This document shows positions 36,201 to 51,200 of a DNA stretch of 64,000 nucleotides, piece by piece. Each line of letters starts with the position of its first letter. The first letter of the stretch is position 1. Both the position numbers and the translations under genes were made by a program. The stretch is from positions 62,001 to 126,000 of the forward strand of contig WEDG01001234.1 of assembly GCA_017591395.1 (NCBI GenBank), in the 5' to 3' direction. The notes beneath the pieces were generated by a model. It was not told where the DNA came from and made no database searches. It saw only the letters and a list, made by a program, of their open reading frames with translations. Source of the DNA: Schistocephalus solidus. Taxonomy: Eukaryota; Platyhelminthes; Cestoda; Diphyllobothriidea; Diphyllobothriidae.

Positions 36201-39200
36201 ATCTCAGTTTAAATCCTTTAGAGCACTTTGAACTGCAGAAAACCACCAGAGGCCAAGCTATAGATTAGATGACTGTGGCCTGCTAGTATTTGAATTTCAT
36301 GCATGGATTATTTGACCCTGCGGACTTTGGACGTGAAGTAGATACGAAGGCTGTTGGTGTCGAGGCCGCGCTGAGAGATGACTTGAAAGTCAGCGACACT
36401 TAAACACAGAATGTGTTTTGTGCGAATTGTAGGGGCCTTCCAAAAATCCTATATGACAACCTTGGTCTGGAAAAAAATCGGTGAAGTGAGTTTCATGTTA
36501 TACGCACGACCATAAAACATGGTACCGCCGTTATTTTATCCAAATATTTCTCCAAGCTTTCAATGGGCAAAATTTCAGAAAGCCCTATCAGGTCATTACT
36601 GACAATAAACTTTAATTTACTCGGCGTAAGTACGTATTTAGTGCCGTTTTGCTTCCCAAAAAAGGTTTGTTTTAGACAGCCAAAATATTTAAGGCAGATA
36701 GGGACACTAAAAAGTTTCAATAGACAATTTTCTTCCTCTTGAATACTGCATCACACGTCCGGAGTGCCAACACCGGTCTATACTTTGTATACTCAAATTT
36801 ATTTCGTCCGACGAAGAAGGTATCACCCGCGTATTGTGAAAAAATTAGGGTCTAGGACTCTGAGCAATCAATAAGATCTACATTGCAAGCCCGTGTAGTC
36901 TGAGTCTAGAAATTAGTGAATGCAGCGGTGATACTTTTCCATGAAGGCTGTGGCGGCCTAAAAGCTTCTGTTCCGATGAGCAAAAAGACAATTTTGACGC
37001 AAGTGCTGATTTTCAACAGCACGAATCGACCAAGTCAACAATGCAGTTGTGTAGGGGTGTCCCTTCGGCAACTTTACATGCATTATAGTGAACGTAAAGA
37101 TCAATTTTCCAATTTGCAATACTTTCGACGGGGACACGAGCGAATGACCGCAGACGAGATGCAAAATCTTGGACAACCGAGTATTTGTGAAAGGGTGTCG
37201 TAGAGCAAAGTAATTCGACTGTTTTTGAACCAAATTGTTCTTAAGACTGATGATAGTTCGCCTTATTTAATCGTCGTAATATTTTCTAGTACTTCACAGA
37301 GCTTTTGAGGAAAGACGTATAGTCCTTCTGAAAGAAGAAAGTTATTTGGCACAGGATTAAAGATTATTTTTCATGTCTTCTCGATTTAAAGGCAATGGTA
37401 CAGTTGCGTGGGGAGACAGCAATCTAAATGTTTATTTTTCCCAGTTAATTGCAGAGTTGTAAATTATTGCTGAATGCTTTAAATTTTCCGTAAGTTTTAT
37501 TGGGTTTCAACTCGGATTGGTCAGAATCCATTGTTTCGTTTAAGCCGAAATTGATAAAGAAGCCGAGTGGGCAAGGTATCTGAACAGGAAGGGAACTTGA
37601 AACCCAGTAATTCGAGATGAATCATACAACCACAATTCTTGCATGCGAAACGAAGTCCGAATAATGCATCACAAATCCATTTATAAAAGTATCCATTAAG
37701 GACGAGCCATTCGTTTAGAAGCGGATATGGCCGTCACATCGCGATCTTCTATAGCCTACAACCTCCAAATCTATAACTTCCCGCGAGCACTCCCCTCATT
37801 TCATGATGAACGAAACAATGTATTTTATTTTGATGTCTACTTGATAAACCACTGGAATGTAAGCCACTGAGCTTCGCATTTTTGAGCCAACTTGACCCAC
37901 GCATAAATCTTAATGTATGTGATAAATTACATTGGTGGACAGAAAACTGAATTACCACTGCCCTAGTGGCCTCATGGCTGAATTTTTTATATTCGATGAT
38001 CAAGAAAGCATGAAGAAAGAATAAATGTCGCGTTTGAGCATGGTGTCTTCTTAACCATGATGTTGCAGTTCCGCAGTTTAATATATTACCAATTTCCGCG
38101 TTCACCAAGACATCCGAGTGTTAGATTTTAAGCTTCTAAAAGAATTTTGCTACCTCTTTTTAGGTCCAGATGTTTTGTCAATATTTTAAGGGACATTTTG
38201 AAAGATAGTTAAGGTCAAAATTACGTTTCATTTTGTGGAGTTTGCATTACACTGGCTTAACTGATAGAAAACGCAATAAAAACCGAATGCATGCTAATTA
38301 AAGGTTCTCGTTTGACTCAAAGCAGCCCCTCTATACAACTGAAATCAAGACACTAGAGTTGCTAAAAGGGTAAGGATCTAAGAGATATTTTGTTAAAGGA
38401 AAGTTTGTTGAGTATGAAATTCATTGAAATATCCTAGGTTTGCCAAGCGACGTTTTAGAAGACTTGCATGTTCGAGGCTGAACGGAAAAGGATAATGCAT
38501 ACTACCACAATTCTTGATTCGGGCTTAATCAATGCCGTTACCTGACGGCAATACCACAAACCAACGCCTGCGATAGGACACCAGACCAGTATGCGTAAAG
38601 ACTCGGGGCACATATCCAGCTGGAAAAGTTAGGGAAGTAAGTTGTGGCCTTAACTGTACTTATGATGGCATTTCGCCTTCATGCCGGAGTTTGATCGGGA
38701 CGGGATAGCACTGGGAGAGGAGCAAGCCAGTAAAGTAACTTTGCTGAGTAAATTAACTTTCTTCTCCATTGGTGTAGGCGTAGAAGCTTGCTTATCGCGT
38801 TTCATGCTCTTTTGGATGTTAGAAGGCTTCTTCCACTAAACGCACGATCTCAAATTTTGCCGAAGTTCCTGTTAGAATTTATTCTATCGGATTTGGTGTT
38901 TTCTTGAAAGATTACACAATAAACATATGTTATTAACTGCTGTCTTCGCAGTTGCCTCGTTGATTAGGTTAATCACTGTTTGAACTAGCTACTGCCATCA
39001 CAGGCTCCATATTTTTACATATAGTTCTGGTAAAATCCAGTAGATGCAAAGACCATAGTGTAAGATAACAGAACCTACACTGCAAATAACTTTTATTTCT
39101 CTTAAATGTACCTATTTTGAGAAAAACCGTTTTTAACTCATCGTTTTACAGCGAAAATCCTGGTCAGCTAAGGACAACCTGACCATAGACCTCAACTATA

Positions 39201-42200
39201 CGGAAAATCGGCTGGTAAAAGTCAGTACGGTCTTCTACTGCCACGATATGCTAATAAGACCGAAAAATAACAGTACCATTTTAACTGAGACAAAAGTCAG
39301 TATGTCTCAATATCCTACCATATAGCTGGCCTTTCCGTAGCTTATTGTCTCTATAACTGAGGATGCATCGTTAATAGATTCCTCCTTGTCGCTTCCTAGA
39401 TCCACGTCACTGCTGAACGTCACTTTCGGAGAAAAGAGGGGTTCTTTGGTTGTCTGAAATTTTTTTACATAAAATAACATGACATACGCCACTTATATAG
39501 CTTTTATAACACACAATTGATGAGAATTAATCATTATAAATCTGCATCTGACAATAATAAGAACTTCAGGATACTGAAAGATACGATGATCAGCAGTGAG
39601 ATAAAAAAAACTGCGTAGAGACTTCGAGTCAGGGTAACAAACGTATAACGGTTCTTTCACAGGTTTTCTTTGAACAGTTTCGCTAATTCTCTGAAACTTT
39701 CGATTCCCATAGAGTAAGTGAATGGTTAACGTATCCTCATCAGCCCTTTTATGACGGAATTACTGTTTACATAACTGTTTACAAACCTTAGTCGCAATAA
39801 ATTCCAAAGTGGAACTTAGTGAACAGTCAGCTTGATAAAATACGAAAATATGATAGGCCGCAGTTATTTTTGATTAGACGTTATAACTATGAAACGCACA
39901 CCACCGGGAAACTTGGGCTCTAGTGAAAAAAATTATATTGCATTAGTTGCATCTGGGGGTGGTTTTCCTGCTCAAAAGGGGCATAATATCTGACCTCACT
40001 GTTAAAGCAAGTAGAGAATCAGGAGATTTCACCATGGAACATGGCATTAAAAAACTGCATAGTTCGTTAAATCACCAGTTTTACAGAGCCACAACGAATG
40101 AAGACAAGTTTCGGTTAAAGTCAGACAAATAAATAGTGAATAAAGGTTTTGCCTAAGCAGATAATATTTGGGTAGAGTGCTTTCAAAAACTTACTGAATG
40201 TTTCTTCTTCTGCATGGGTGCCGACTTGGCGAACTCGACATCGTCGGGATATAAGACCAGCTTGTTGATTCCCCTTCTAAGTTGCATTGACTGCTGATGA
40301 CGCCTGAAGTAGAAGCCAAATGGTTGAGTGGCGCAAGACTTTAATGCTCAATACGGAAAATTCCTCAGTCATCTTACTCCTCAAACGAAATAATTATTGT
40401 TATCAAAGGATACTTATTACTAACGGCCCTAGCAAGTAATGATGCCATGTGTGGCATTAGTGCGCATATAGTGTCGAGTTCGCCTTAATCTTCGGAGAAT
40501 TTTCTTTTGTATGGCCTGTTGTAGACCTTACTTCGATGTGAGCCACGTCAGTATTATGAGGCAATACATTGAACTATGTCGTAGAGTACTCTTAGCTCAA
40601 AAAATCCGTATAAATAACCCTTAATTACTCGACATCTGAGCACAAACGCACAACGGAGGTCGGAAAGCCCCAGCACTGTCCAACGGACTGACCACAAAGA
40701 GAGCAGGCGACAGTTCTGAACATTTTCGAAGGCAACACTCATGCCCAGTAACTAGAGCAGGCCGGTTTCGGATAAAACTAGCTCAGGAATTCCCGAAATT
40801 ACGCATAATTTAAATTTTCATCTCCGCTCCTCCCACCCCTTTCAGCCATTCAGCGACTTCATCCTATTATCTGCATCACTGAAACAGTTCGATCAAGACT
40901 TGAGTCAGGCTGCCACAAAGCATTACTCCCAGTCACTATGTTATTGACTACCTGTATGCGAAGCCAAAAAGCTGTGGATGGTGGTGAGGTGTACAGAGGT
41001 TAAGCGATTTAAAAAAAATAACCTCAATTCAAAAGTTAGTTGGCTATCACGTTTTCAGTAATTCATTATCAAGCCGTTACAAATTACATGGGAAATAAAA
41101 TTCATGAGTTATGTGCAGAGTTTATATGTGTCTCAAGTGTGTATGTGTGGGCTGTAGGGGTTACTTGTTAGGGGAGGCATCACGCAGGTAGCATTAGGTC
41201 GCTCGGTGTTGGCTGTCTCCCCACCAGATATATCTGACTTCCGAACTTCCCACCTTCCCCCTCCATCTCAAAAGTCCTACGGTGAGGGTGACAGCATCTC
41301 CGTAGACGGCCCATGTTAACTCGGGTCGCTCTCCCACTAAATTAAAACTGTGACCCATAGTAGAGTTCGACAGCCGTCAGGGACGTCCAAGCAGTCCTAT
41401 TTAGGGCAGCATTGCTTGCCTCATCGCCGAGAAAGGGGCTCGAAAAGGTGCCCTAAACAAATGCTGGTTATCACGTCTTCTGCGGTCGTAAAACTCAAAC
41501 AAACAACAATACCCCGTCCCCATCCCCGCCCCATATCCTCCGGCTACTCGGGTGCGTTAGCGCACAGACGGATGGGCGTATCATCGTTTAATCATCTCGA
41601 AGATGAGGCTTCGTCTGTGGCCACACGGGAGAGCCCAAGATAAGCGACAACCAGGTAAATTGAATACTGTTTTGTTGACTGTGCCTGGTGACCGTCCGAA
41701 TTTCGACAATGAACTGGCACACCGGCTAGGCAACCTTCCAGGCGTTGAGGACAACGCCTCCGTGGAGAATCACTGGTGCCAACTGAGGGACGCGATCCAA
41801 TTCACCGCCCTGGATGCCCTTGGCCGCGCACGTCGTCAACACCAGGACTAGTTCGATAACGACGCTGCCATCAACACTCTGCTCGCCGAGAGGAACCGTT
41901 TGGACAAATCCTACATTGACTTCCCTACCGCTGCAAACAACACAGCGTTCTACCGAAGTCACCGCCTTGCAAAGCAACGGCTTTGGGAGATGCAGGATGC
42001 CTAGATGACTCGAAAAGCCAGGGAGACGAAAGGGTACGCAGACCACAACTTCTTCGTCAACACTAAGGACCTCCCGTTGAAGCAGGTGAAATCTCTTTGC
42101 AGTGCTGACGAAAACTACCCTGCTCACTGAGAAGACGCAAATCCTGGCGCCGAGAGTGGAGCACCTCAAAAGCGTTCTTAACAGGCCCTACACCATCTCC

Positions 42201-45200
42201 GATGCCACCACCGAATGACTGCCTCAAGTGGAGTCTAACGCTGATCTCGATCTTCTGCCCTCTCTCCAATAAACCATCAGGGCCGTGAAGCAACTCTCCA
42301 GCGGGAATGCACCTGGATCAGGCGCGATCCCTGCTGAGATTTACCAGCGTGGCTGGCCCAGACTGATGAACCAGCTCTAAGCGCTCTTCCATGCGGTGTG
42401 GCGCCAATGACAGGTCCCTCAGGATTTCAAAGACGCCACAGTCATCCACCTCTACAAGCAGAAGGGGAACCGCCAACTCTGCGATAGCCATCGAGAAATC
42501 TCGCTACTAAACATCGCCGGGAATATCTTCGTGCGCATTCTTCTCAATCGCTTCAAAAACCACCTGCAACACGGTCTCTTTCCAGAAAACCAATGCGGTT
42601 TCCACCGCCATCGCGGCACCACCGAAATTATCTTCACCACACGCCAACTGCAGGAGAAGTGTGAGGAGATGCGGACTCACCTCTAAACAACCTTCGTGGA
42701 TCTGACGAAAGCGTGAGACGCGGTGAATCGCAAAGGATTGTCGAAGATCAGGCAGAAATTCGGCTTGCCCGAGCGATTCAATCACATAGTGCGTCAACTT
42801 TATGATGGCATGATGACGCGCGTCATGTACAACGGAGCCGTCTCTCAGACAGTCTCAGTGATCATCGGAGTGGAGCAGGGCTGCATCTTCACGTCTAACT
42901 CCTTCAGTCTCATGTTCTCTGTCATGCTGATCGACACCTACCGTCACGAATATCCAGGGATCCGCATCGCCAATCAGATGCATAGCCGACTCCTCAATTA
43001 ACGGTAGATGCATTCCAACTCGTGTGTTTCCACAGCAACCATCCACGTAGTTCTATTCGCTTACAACTGCACACTCAATGCAACGACAGAAGGGCACACG
43101 CAAAGGAGCATGGATCACTTCACTGCCGTTTGTGACTACTTCGGACTGCGCATAAACCCAGAGAAAACGGTGGTCATGCATCAGCCGCCAACCAACATCA
43201 CATGCAATGCAGCTCGCATCAATGCAAATGGCGCTCAATTGAAAATCGTGGACACCTTCACCGACCGTTTAGCAACCTCTCCCGCTGCATCAAAATCAAT
43301 GACAATGTCACTCACTGGATCACCAAAGCCAATCTGGCTTTTGGACGCATGCAGAATATCGTCTAGAATCGACATTCTCTCCACCTCAGTCCCAAACGCA
43401 AGATGTGCAAAGTTATTATCTTACCGACGCTGCTGTATGGAATGGAGACATTGAAGATCTACCAAAAGCAGGCTCGGGAGCTCAAAGATTTTCAACTTGA
43501 CTGCTTCTGCAGAATATTAAAGCTGAGATTGCAAGACAGGCTGCTGAACAGGAAAGTACTGGAACGAACAGGCATCCTCAGCATCTACTTCCAGCTGCGA
43601 CAACTGCAACTGCGCTGGAGTGGCCACCTCTATGGAGATGTCGCCACGGGTTCTCGTTGACAAGTGGGTCAAGTGTGACGCTACAAGGACAGCCTGAAGA
43701 CTTCCTTGAAGCAACTGTAGATCATCCCGGCAAACTAGGAGTACCTCCCCCGAAACCGCCTAGCCTGGATATGGACAGTAAAGAGAGGAGCACCAATCTC
43801 TGAAGCCAACCGGATCGCAACCCCAAGGCCGAAAGGGTGGCTCGAACGTCACCAGCGCCAATGTTCAAGCCCTCTTAACACACCCACGCTGTCAACGCAC
43901 CCTCCGCGTGTGAATTGGCCTGGTTGGATGCCTTCGGACGCAATGCAACAACAATCCGATAAATTCAACCTTGGCGTCAACTTCTGCCAAACCTCCTTCG
44001 GAACACCCCCCGCGGTCACTTCTGGTGCCGATTCCCCCACTCCCACCATCATAGCGACCACATCCATATACTCATCACGTGATACCTCCACAACCATCAC
44101 CGCTGTTATCTCTACCGCCACCAGCGGTGAAGGCTTGGAACTAAACTGTCAACATTGCGACCTCACATTCACCTCACACATCAGCCTGGTTGGTCACTTG
44201 CGAATTCATCGTACAGAGACTGGTGAAACCAGTGCCTGGAGCACCAACATACAGCAGAGATCACCGCCTCCTCTGCTCTCACTGCCCTTGCGCCATTTAC
44301 TCACCGCATGGGCCTATTCGGTTGCATGCGCCTCCATGGCAGCGGAATTCACCGCAATTCCAACGGCAGCGATACCCCATGCACACCATCCACTCCTGCC
44401 ATTTTCACCACCTCTGCAACCCCAGCCCCTCCTGATTTCTCTTGCCAACACTGTTCCTGCAACTTCACCTCACGCATCGGCTTGGTCAGTCACCTGCGAA
44501 TACATCGCACGGAGCCTGTTGAATCAGTGCTTGGGGTTCTGACATAAAATTGCCGCGTCCACCACTGCCCTCAGTGTTCCCGCACATTCACACACCGCAT
44601 GAGCCTATTAAGTCGCATGCGTCTCCACGAAAACCTCCCACTATCATCACGTACCTGAGTCTATCACGGCTTTCTAGAGATCTTTGTTTGAAACGCTGCC
44701 AATCTGACGCTTACATCAGACTACGCCGTCGGCGCAGTGCGTGTTGTGCGTTGAGTGGCCGATCAGTGGACCGGGAGTCAGAAGGCGATGACTCCTCCAT
44801 ATCCCAAGATTTAGTGCATCCTGGCGTGTTCGTTAAGTGGGCCAGATCGTGCTGTGGCGCTCGAAGACGGATACGTGGGCTTGTCAGTCAATGTGCCCAC
44901 TCCCACATTAGACAACTGACTGGCTCGGACGGTGGGCTGATTTTGGGGGTGGAGGAGATTGAGGTCGACGGCACAGCACAATTTTTCCCACTATGGACAA
45001 TCTGATGCAATTGAAACTATCAATGTGCGCGAAAAGCCGTGGCTTGGAAGTTTGCCAACTGATGGGATAACGCTGACCACGTGGTCAATCCAGTGCATGC
45101 GTTTGTGTGCAATGGACGACTGGCGAACTAAGAGTTACGCTGCAATGGTTCCTTCTTAATGTGGCCTTATGGCACTCCCACTCAGTTGGAATCTGAGCCG

Positions 45201-48200
45201 ACCTTCTCTCATGTTGTTGTGTTCTTGTTTTCTGTTTGACCACAGTGCGTGTGCCTGCGCCCTCTCCCATCTCCAGTCTTCTTGACTCTGTCTTGTCGCG
45301 GGGTCAAGGTGGGGCAATGGAACTGAGAGTGAGGTCGATGCAGCGCAAGTCACCATCCCTGCACCACCCTTCGGTGGAGCATACGGTCGACATCGTTGGG
45401 CTACGACGGTCGAACTGACGGGTGTGTTGACGCTAAGTCATAGTCATCGTTCCCAGGTCGTCGTGTTGAGGACGTTGGAGCGGAGAGAGGGGAAGGGAGG
45501 GATTCACTATGATCGCTACCTGTAGGTTAAATACGCTGAGTGCGTGTGACCGTTGTCAGGGCGTAGGGGCGGCGTGCTATTACCACTTGGAGTCGGTCAG
45601 GGAAGACAGGCTGCATGTGTAAATGTCTTCTGACAGCAAAGCGCTGGGTTCGCTAACTGAATCGCCACGGCCTTGCCTTTTGCGAGCACCCATTTACTAA
45701 GGCATTTAGAGTAGTGTGCTAGTGCCCGGTAGATAATTTGGAAGCCTTCTTTGGCGTTAACCTGGTGGTTCGTATCGATTAAATGGGGGAAAATTGATCT
45801 TGTCATTGATCGATTTTCCCCTTTACCTATCCACGCAGGTATGTGTTCGCTTACTCTCTTCTCTAGACGCAACGTTGTTCATCCAGTGTATCCTGCTCCA
45901 CAGGAACAGGTAAATGAATAAATAAACATCAATGTGACCAGAAACGGCAGTCGGTTTTTACTTCCAACCGTACGAGCGGGGAATTTGCGAAGAATGCGAG
46001 CAAGTTCACCGCCGGGAAAGCACTAGTGATAGTCCTCCTTGAACGTCGTCTTACTAATTCACTTGCTGCGTCTTCTTGGAAAGATAGTCTTATAAATAAG
46101 TCTTTCTTTTCTGCAGTGGTAAGGGTAGGCGTTTGGTACGCTCCTTAATATTTCGGAGATGAATCTCTCCGGATAGCCATTTTCGCGGAGTGTATTCTGT
46201 AGCTGCTGGAGCTCTGCATCAACCTTTTCAGGAAAGCAGATGCGTCGCACCCTGGTTGCCAATCCCTCGACTAAATTTTGTTTTTGATTAAGGGGGACAA
46301 AAGTGTAAAAATAAATGTATTGTCTCGTACCAGTTTTCTTTCAGACTATCGTGCGTTGGATAGATCCATCTACTTCTCTGTGCATCAAAACATGGAGGAA
46401 CGCGATTTCGTTGTTTGACTCAGTCTCTGCAGAAACCCTTAGTGAGGGTTGCGACTTTTTAAACAGCTAAACTTGTCCATCGATAGCGGTGGTACTGATT
46501 GACAGGCAAAAGATATTGTCGACGTATCGGGCATATAAATCAAGGTGATTGCTAGTATATTTGAGACATGTTTGATCGACCTAGCCCATGAAGACGTTTG
46601 TGAGAAATGGCCCGAGTTGTGAACCCATTGCCCCTCTTCTATTTGCCTACAGAGTTTACGGTTGCAGAGAAGCTGGAAGTTTTGTGTGCATCGCGTCAGT
46701 AGTTCTTTTAACGTCTCCACTGTCATGCCTACCCGGTAGTTCGGTTCCTGTATAAGGTCACATAAGTAGTTTATAGTTTCTACTACGGGAATGTTGGTAA
46801 ACAGTGAGGATACATCTACCGACAGCATCTTCAGTCTACCCATGTTACTATTCTTGAGCACTTTTAACTAATTCGAAGGTGTCATTTTAAACTTCATGGA
46901 TGCAGAAAACGTTGCAGCGGCTTATGTTCTCTACCAGCCACTTAATTTGAATGACTAAGACCTGTGGGTACGATGATAACCAGCATGTACGGCCTTCCAA
47001 AAACCCACAAACAAGGGCTACCCCTGCGTCCACTCCTGGATATGAGAAATTCACCCCATCATGCCATTTGTATACTCGATACATAGGCAATATCTTTTGC
47101 CTGACAAGCAGTAACACAGATTCCGATGGACAAATTCAAACGTTTAACGAGGCACCCCCCTCACTAATGGTTTCTACAGAGACTGAGGCAAACAACGAAA
47201 TCGCGTTTCTCAATGTTCTTATGCACATTCATGGATATCATTCAAAATTTACTTTTTATTTTTATACAAAATTTGCATAGAAGGTGGAATATGTTGATAA
47301 TTCATGATGAGAAGTACTAAACTGATGGCTACGATGATATTTGTATAGACATTGAAAATTCTCATAAGTAGAATCTGTTTAAAACTAAAAGATTACATTT
47401 CTTTGTTTATCGAATTTAAAGAAAACGTAACTGGCTCTCAAAGGCGTAAAAGCAAAATAAAAGTCTTGAGTATTGTTTCTTTCAAATATATTTGAATCTA
47501 TAAGGACATCAAGAATAACTGAAAAAATGCACGTTACGTAAGTGATCATTCTTCCAGAGCCTCTTTTTGCAGGCAGCCGAAACGATGCGCATTCGAACGC
47601 TACCTGTCCTTAAATAAAATAAGCTTACGCCGCATGATGATTTCTAGTACAACGCCCCTTCATTGGCGGAAACACACTTAGGAAATTCGCTTAACATTGC
47701 ACGAGTTCGAACACTAACTGCATTATATTTCGGGTGATTGAATTCACGAGTGCTAGATAAATTAAAACCGGTACATGGTGCAAAAGGGATTTTCTGGGCG
47801 TCTCTATACCTTAAACTACACCGTCCGTTCCCTTATAAATTTCCACGAGTAAATCCCCTTTTAACACCTCCTCCATGCTGGGCAGGGGTCTGACACCAAA
47901 GTGCTGCAAGCTGGTACATGAAGTCATATCCCACCTCGTTGTTTGCTTTGTATACTTTACACGCCAAAATCCTCTACTGGATGTACAAGAAAACGTATAA
48001 ATTTTACGCGTGAGTTCCTTTTTCTAAATTTTAGCGCGTGCTAAATTTGATTTATGATAGTAAGTATGAATATGATAAGAGTGGAGATATCATTTTTAGC
48101 AGGTCTGCGGCTCCGCAGAAAACGTGTCTTGGAAATACTGGATATCATGGAGAATTTATACTTCCATCGATTGCTGTTTCCGTTAATTATTTTAAAAGTA

Positions 48201-51200
48201 ACCTTAGTAAGTCCGGCGAATAAGAATATTGTTCCAGCGAGCACCCTAATGCTATCATGCACTTATGCCATTCATTTTTATATGAATATTAGAAAATAGC
48301 AAAAGCCATATTTCAGGAAACTACCATTGCAGATATATGCTTGGAATGTGAGTAGCCGTTTCACAAACGTACTCACCTGAAGAATAACGCAACTGTTCCC
48401 GCGAGCGCGCAGATGCACAAAAACTCCGCAATTATCAGTATGACCATTTTCGAACTGACAACTGTAGGAAATTAGGAAACAGAATGAGGGTTGATAAGTG
48501 CGCATTTGGGTCTTTAAAAGGGTAGTTAATGTAGTAAGTAGTCTATCTATTAGTTGATTGTGTGATAACAGGGTTTGTAGATCGTTATGATTGACTGTCC
48601 GAGAGGACGATCGGGTCAGTGAGCGTATTATTCTTAGTACGGCCTTGGGGCGAAGGCGGAGGGCCTAATACGCGCTAAGGTAGCTACAAAGATATATAAG
48701 TTTGTTGTATGCCGAGCATCTTTCACCTGCACCTGGCTCGTCTCGTGGTTACACCTCGGTTCACGATTGCGAGGTCATTTCTGTGGCCAATTAGGACAGA
48801 GCGTGCTACAACCTCTGACTTTTGGTCCAACCTCCGCACAGCCATCTACTGCGCATTCAGCTTCCTCTCTAGATATCAATCTATTTATCAAACGGGTGAC
48901 ATATAGCTTCCCTTGTTTGAGTACTGGATCCATTGGTCAAACATAAGCGAAGACCAATGATATGCCCTTCTCCGTGTCCAATGATCTAATATAATGTGGG
49001 TTTGTGAATTTCCTTCATTGCAGCACTTTGGGATCACCAGCTCCTTAAACGAACGTCCGTGGGTATCTGTTACTTCTAAACGGCACACTGAGGTGGCTCT
49101 GTATAATTTTGCTGGCTGCTGGCATGCTTCAGGTCGTTTCCGTCCGCCGAGAAAGCCTGTGTGCTCAACTCCTTTTACGTTGCAATGAGAGGCTGATGGT
49201 AAGGAGCAGAATCTGTATTGCGTTCCCTGGGGTTTTGTAGAGCGTTGGTGCTGTTTGATGACTGGTTTGGTGACTGACGTGCACATCGATGATAAGGTGT
49301 TCTTCAACATCTTTCTCAACATTACGGCGTATATCGGATGGAACTGAGTTGCGTCAGATTTCAGAGTACAGACTCGTGTTTGGTTCGATGACCATGAGGA
49401 TTTCACCAACAAAGCTCATCCAAGCTCCTGACTGGCACGTCCCAAATCCTTGGGGTTTGAGGTCTCCTAGCCTATAAAGCCTATTATCAGCTGTACTATA
49501 ACCCAACCGAAGTCCAAGAATGCCCTGAAGAGGTAATTCAAGAATTCCAAGAAATACCGGGTTGCGAATTGGCCATCGGCATCACCACACTGGTCATGTG
49601 GTAGGCTTTTCATCATAGCAACCTCAAGAGTTTGCTGCATAGAGTTGAGTAACATCGAATTATGACATGTTTTCCCGTGGGTCAAGTGTGATGTATTTGG
49701 TTGGTCAAGGGACTATCCGGAAGATTGAACTGTTGCATGTGAAGCCTAGGCCAGACTCTCCAAGTTATGGAAAAACCAGTCGCAAAACTACATGGAGGTG
49801 AGGCGCCGATATTTCTCACCCTTGACAGGCTGTTGGATAGTAGTGTGGCTTCTCAGTGGGCTTCAGTCTAGTCGACAAATCGTATCATTAGTCCCGCGTG
49901 GTGATGGTCAGATATATGGCCCCACTTAGAAATGGGAGACACGTACTCCTGTAATATGAGAATGGTTGTGGGTGGTAAAAACGACACTGACAGACAGATT
50001 CACTCAGAAAGAAAAAGTTATTAAAATACAGTTACGCATTAGTTCGGTTAAATACACAAAAAATGCGAAAAATTCTACGGCGCAAGTTAAAATGATGAAA
50101 ATTAGGAACTTAAACTTTAATAAAATGAAAACAGCAGGCACTGTTTACATCTTTTTGACAAACTGATCCCAGCCCTTGATAAAAAAAAAAAATGCCGCAA
50201 AAGATAAAGTGCGTATATGTGAAGAATAAATCACTACATCCGACTCTCCTGATGGCCGCGCCTGATGATATACTTGAAGTTGATAACGTTGATAGCCTAA
50301 CCCATAACCCTAAACAGAGGTCTAAAGCCAAACCCTAACCTCAAACACTTAACCGGAACCGTAACCCCTAGGCCCAAGCCCTAGCCCTAACCCTAGCTTA
50401 TCAACCTCGCTCCTAACCCTAAGCCCAACCTTACCCCTAATGCCAACATTGAGGGAATGGTGACGGGAATGAGCGAAGAGTAAGGGTTTAAATACAACCT
50501 ACCCAAATGATATAAGTAGGTATTTAATAGTGGTAAAGACGCATATCCAACCATCACCACCACCATCACTTGTATGTTAGGTGGGCGATATTTTACAACA
50601 CTTGAACGACTTGTTCGGCATCTGCGACTTGATGGTTCTCGAGATCGTTCGGAGTAAAATTAAGTAGTCATCGGGTAGGTGAATATGTGAATATGCAATT
50701 ATTGGAGAAAGATGGGTAATGCAACACACCGTAGACTAAACAAAAACGGGCTGCATATTACTGAATATTGAGCCTTTATTTTAAACTAATAGAATTATTG
50801 ACCGCTAAATCTCCCAAGCCCGATCTTCCAAACTCAAATAAAAACGCGTATCGTCTATACCTCCAACCTACAGATAAATTACAACTTACTTTTCCTTCAA
50901 CCACACACAGTCGCCACGGAACTTGGAGGTTTTACAGGCTAACAAGAGTAACCAACAGATTCAGTTCATATAGAGAAATAAATCAGTCAGCTTGCTGCCT
51001 GAAACCATAAGCGTCCACGAGTGAATAGAAGAGGAAAGTGGCCGCTCAACTCGACAGACTACACGTTCAATTTCTTCTGGTAAAAAAAGTTATGCGCCTG
51101 TTTGAGTTTCCGGTTTCCATTAAAAATGTAAAGTATGCTTGGTACTTGTTAAAAACGCGGACTGTATTAAGCTGTCAGTCACTTCGAAAAAATCATTCGA

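Larger units (their letters stand above)
33741..40194 (-). other. Cyclase introns 5, 6 and 7
   Basis: Intron 7 is 33741-35479, intron 6 is 35663-39318 and intron 5 is 39454-40194. The sequence is AT-rich. Open frames here, for example at 36916-37203 and 37749-38108, have no recognisable domain. Confidence 0.75.
40304..48376 (-). other. Cyclase intron 4 (8073 bp), transposon-rich
   Basis: It contains the RTE LINE, repeat copy C and both Penelope fragments between 41555 and 47290. The stretches 40304-41554 and 47291-48376 show no gene. Confidence 0.85.

Noticed and set aside
44136..44635. Host zinc-finger transcription factor
   Set aside because: The fingers continue the RTE LINE reading order and are broken by the same kind of frameshifts.
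47820..47960. Receptor exon between the membrane helix and exon 5 (- strand)
   Set aside because: An open segment exists ([17 protein letters not shown]), but it has no pyrimidine-rich acceptor, no family similarity, and exons 4 and 5 fit directly.
48888..49412. 174-codon frame on the - strand
   Set aside because: No domain; it overlaps a LINE relict read on the other strand.
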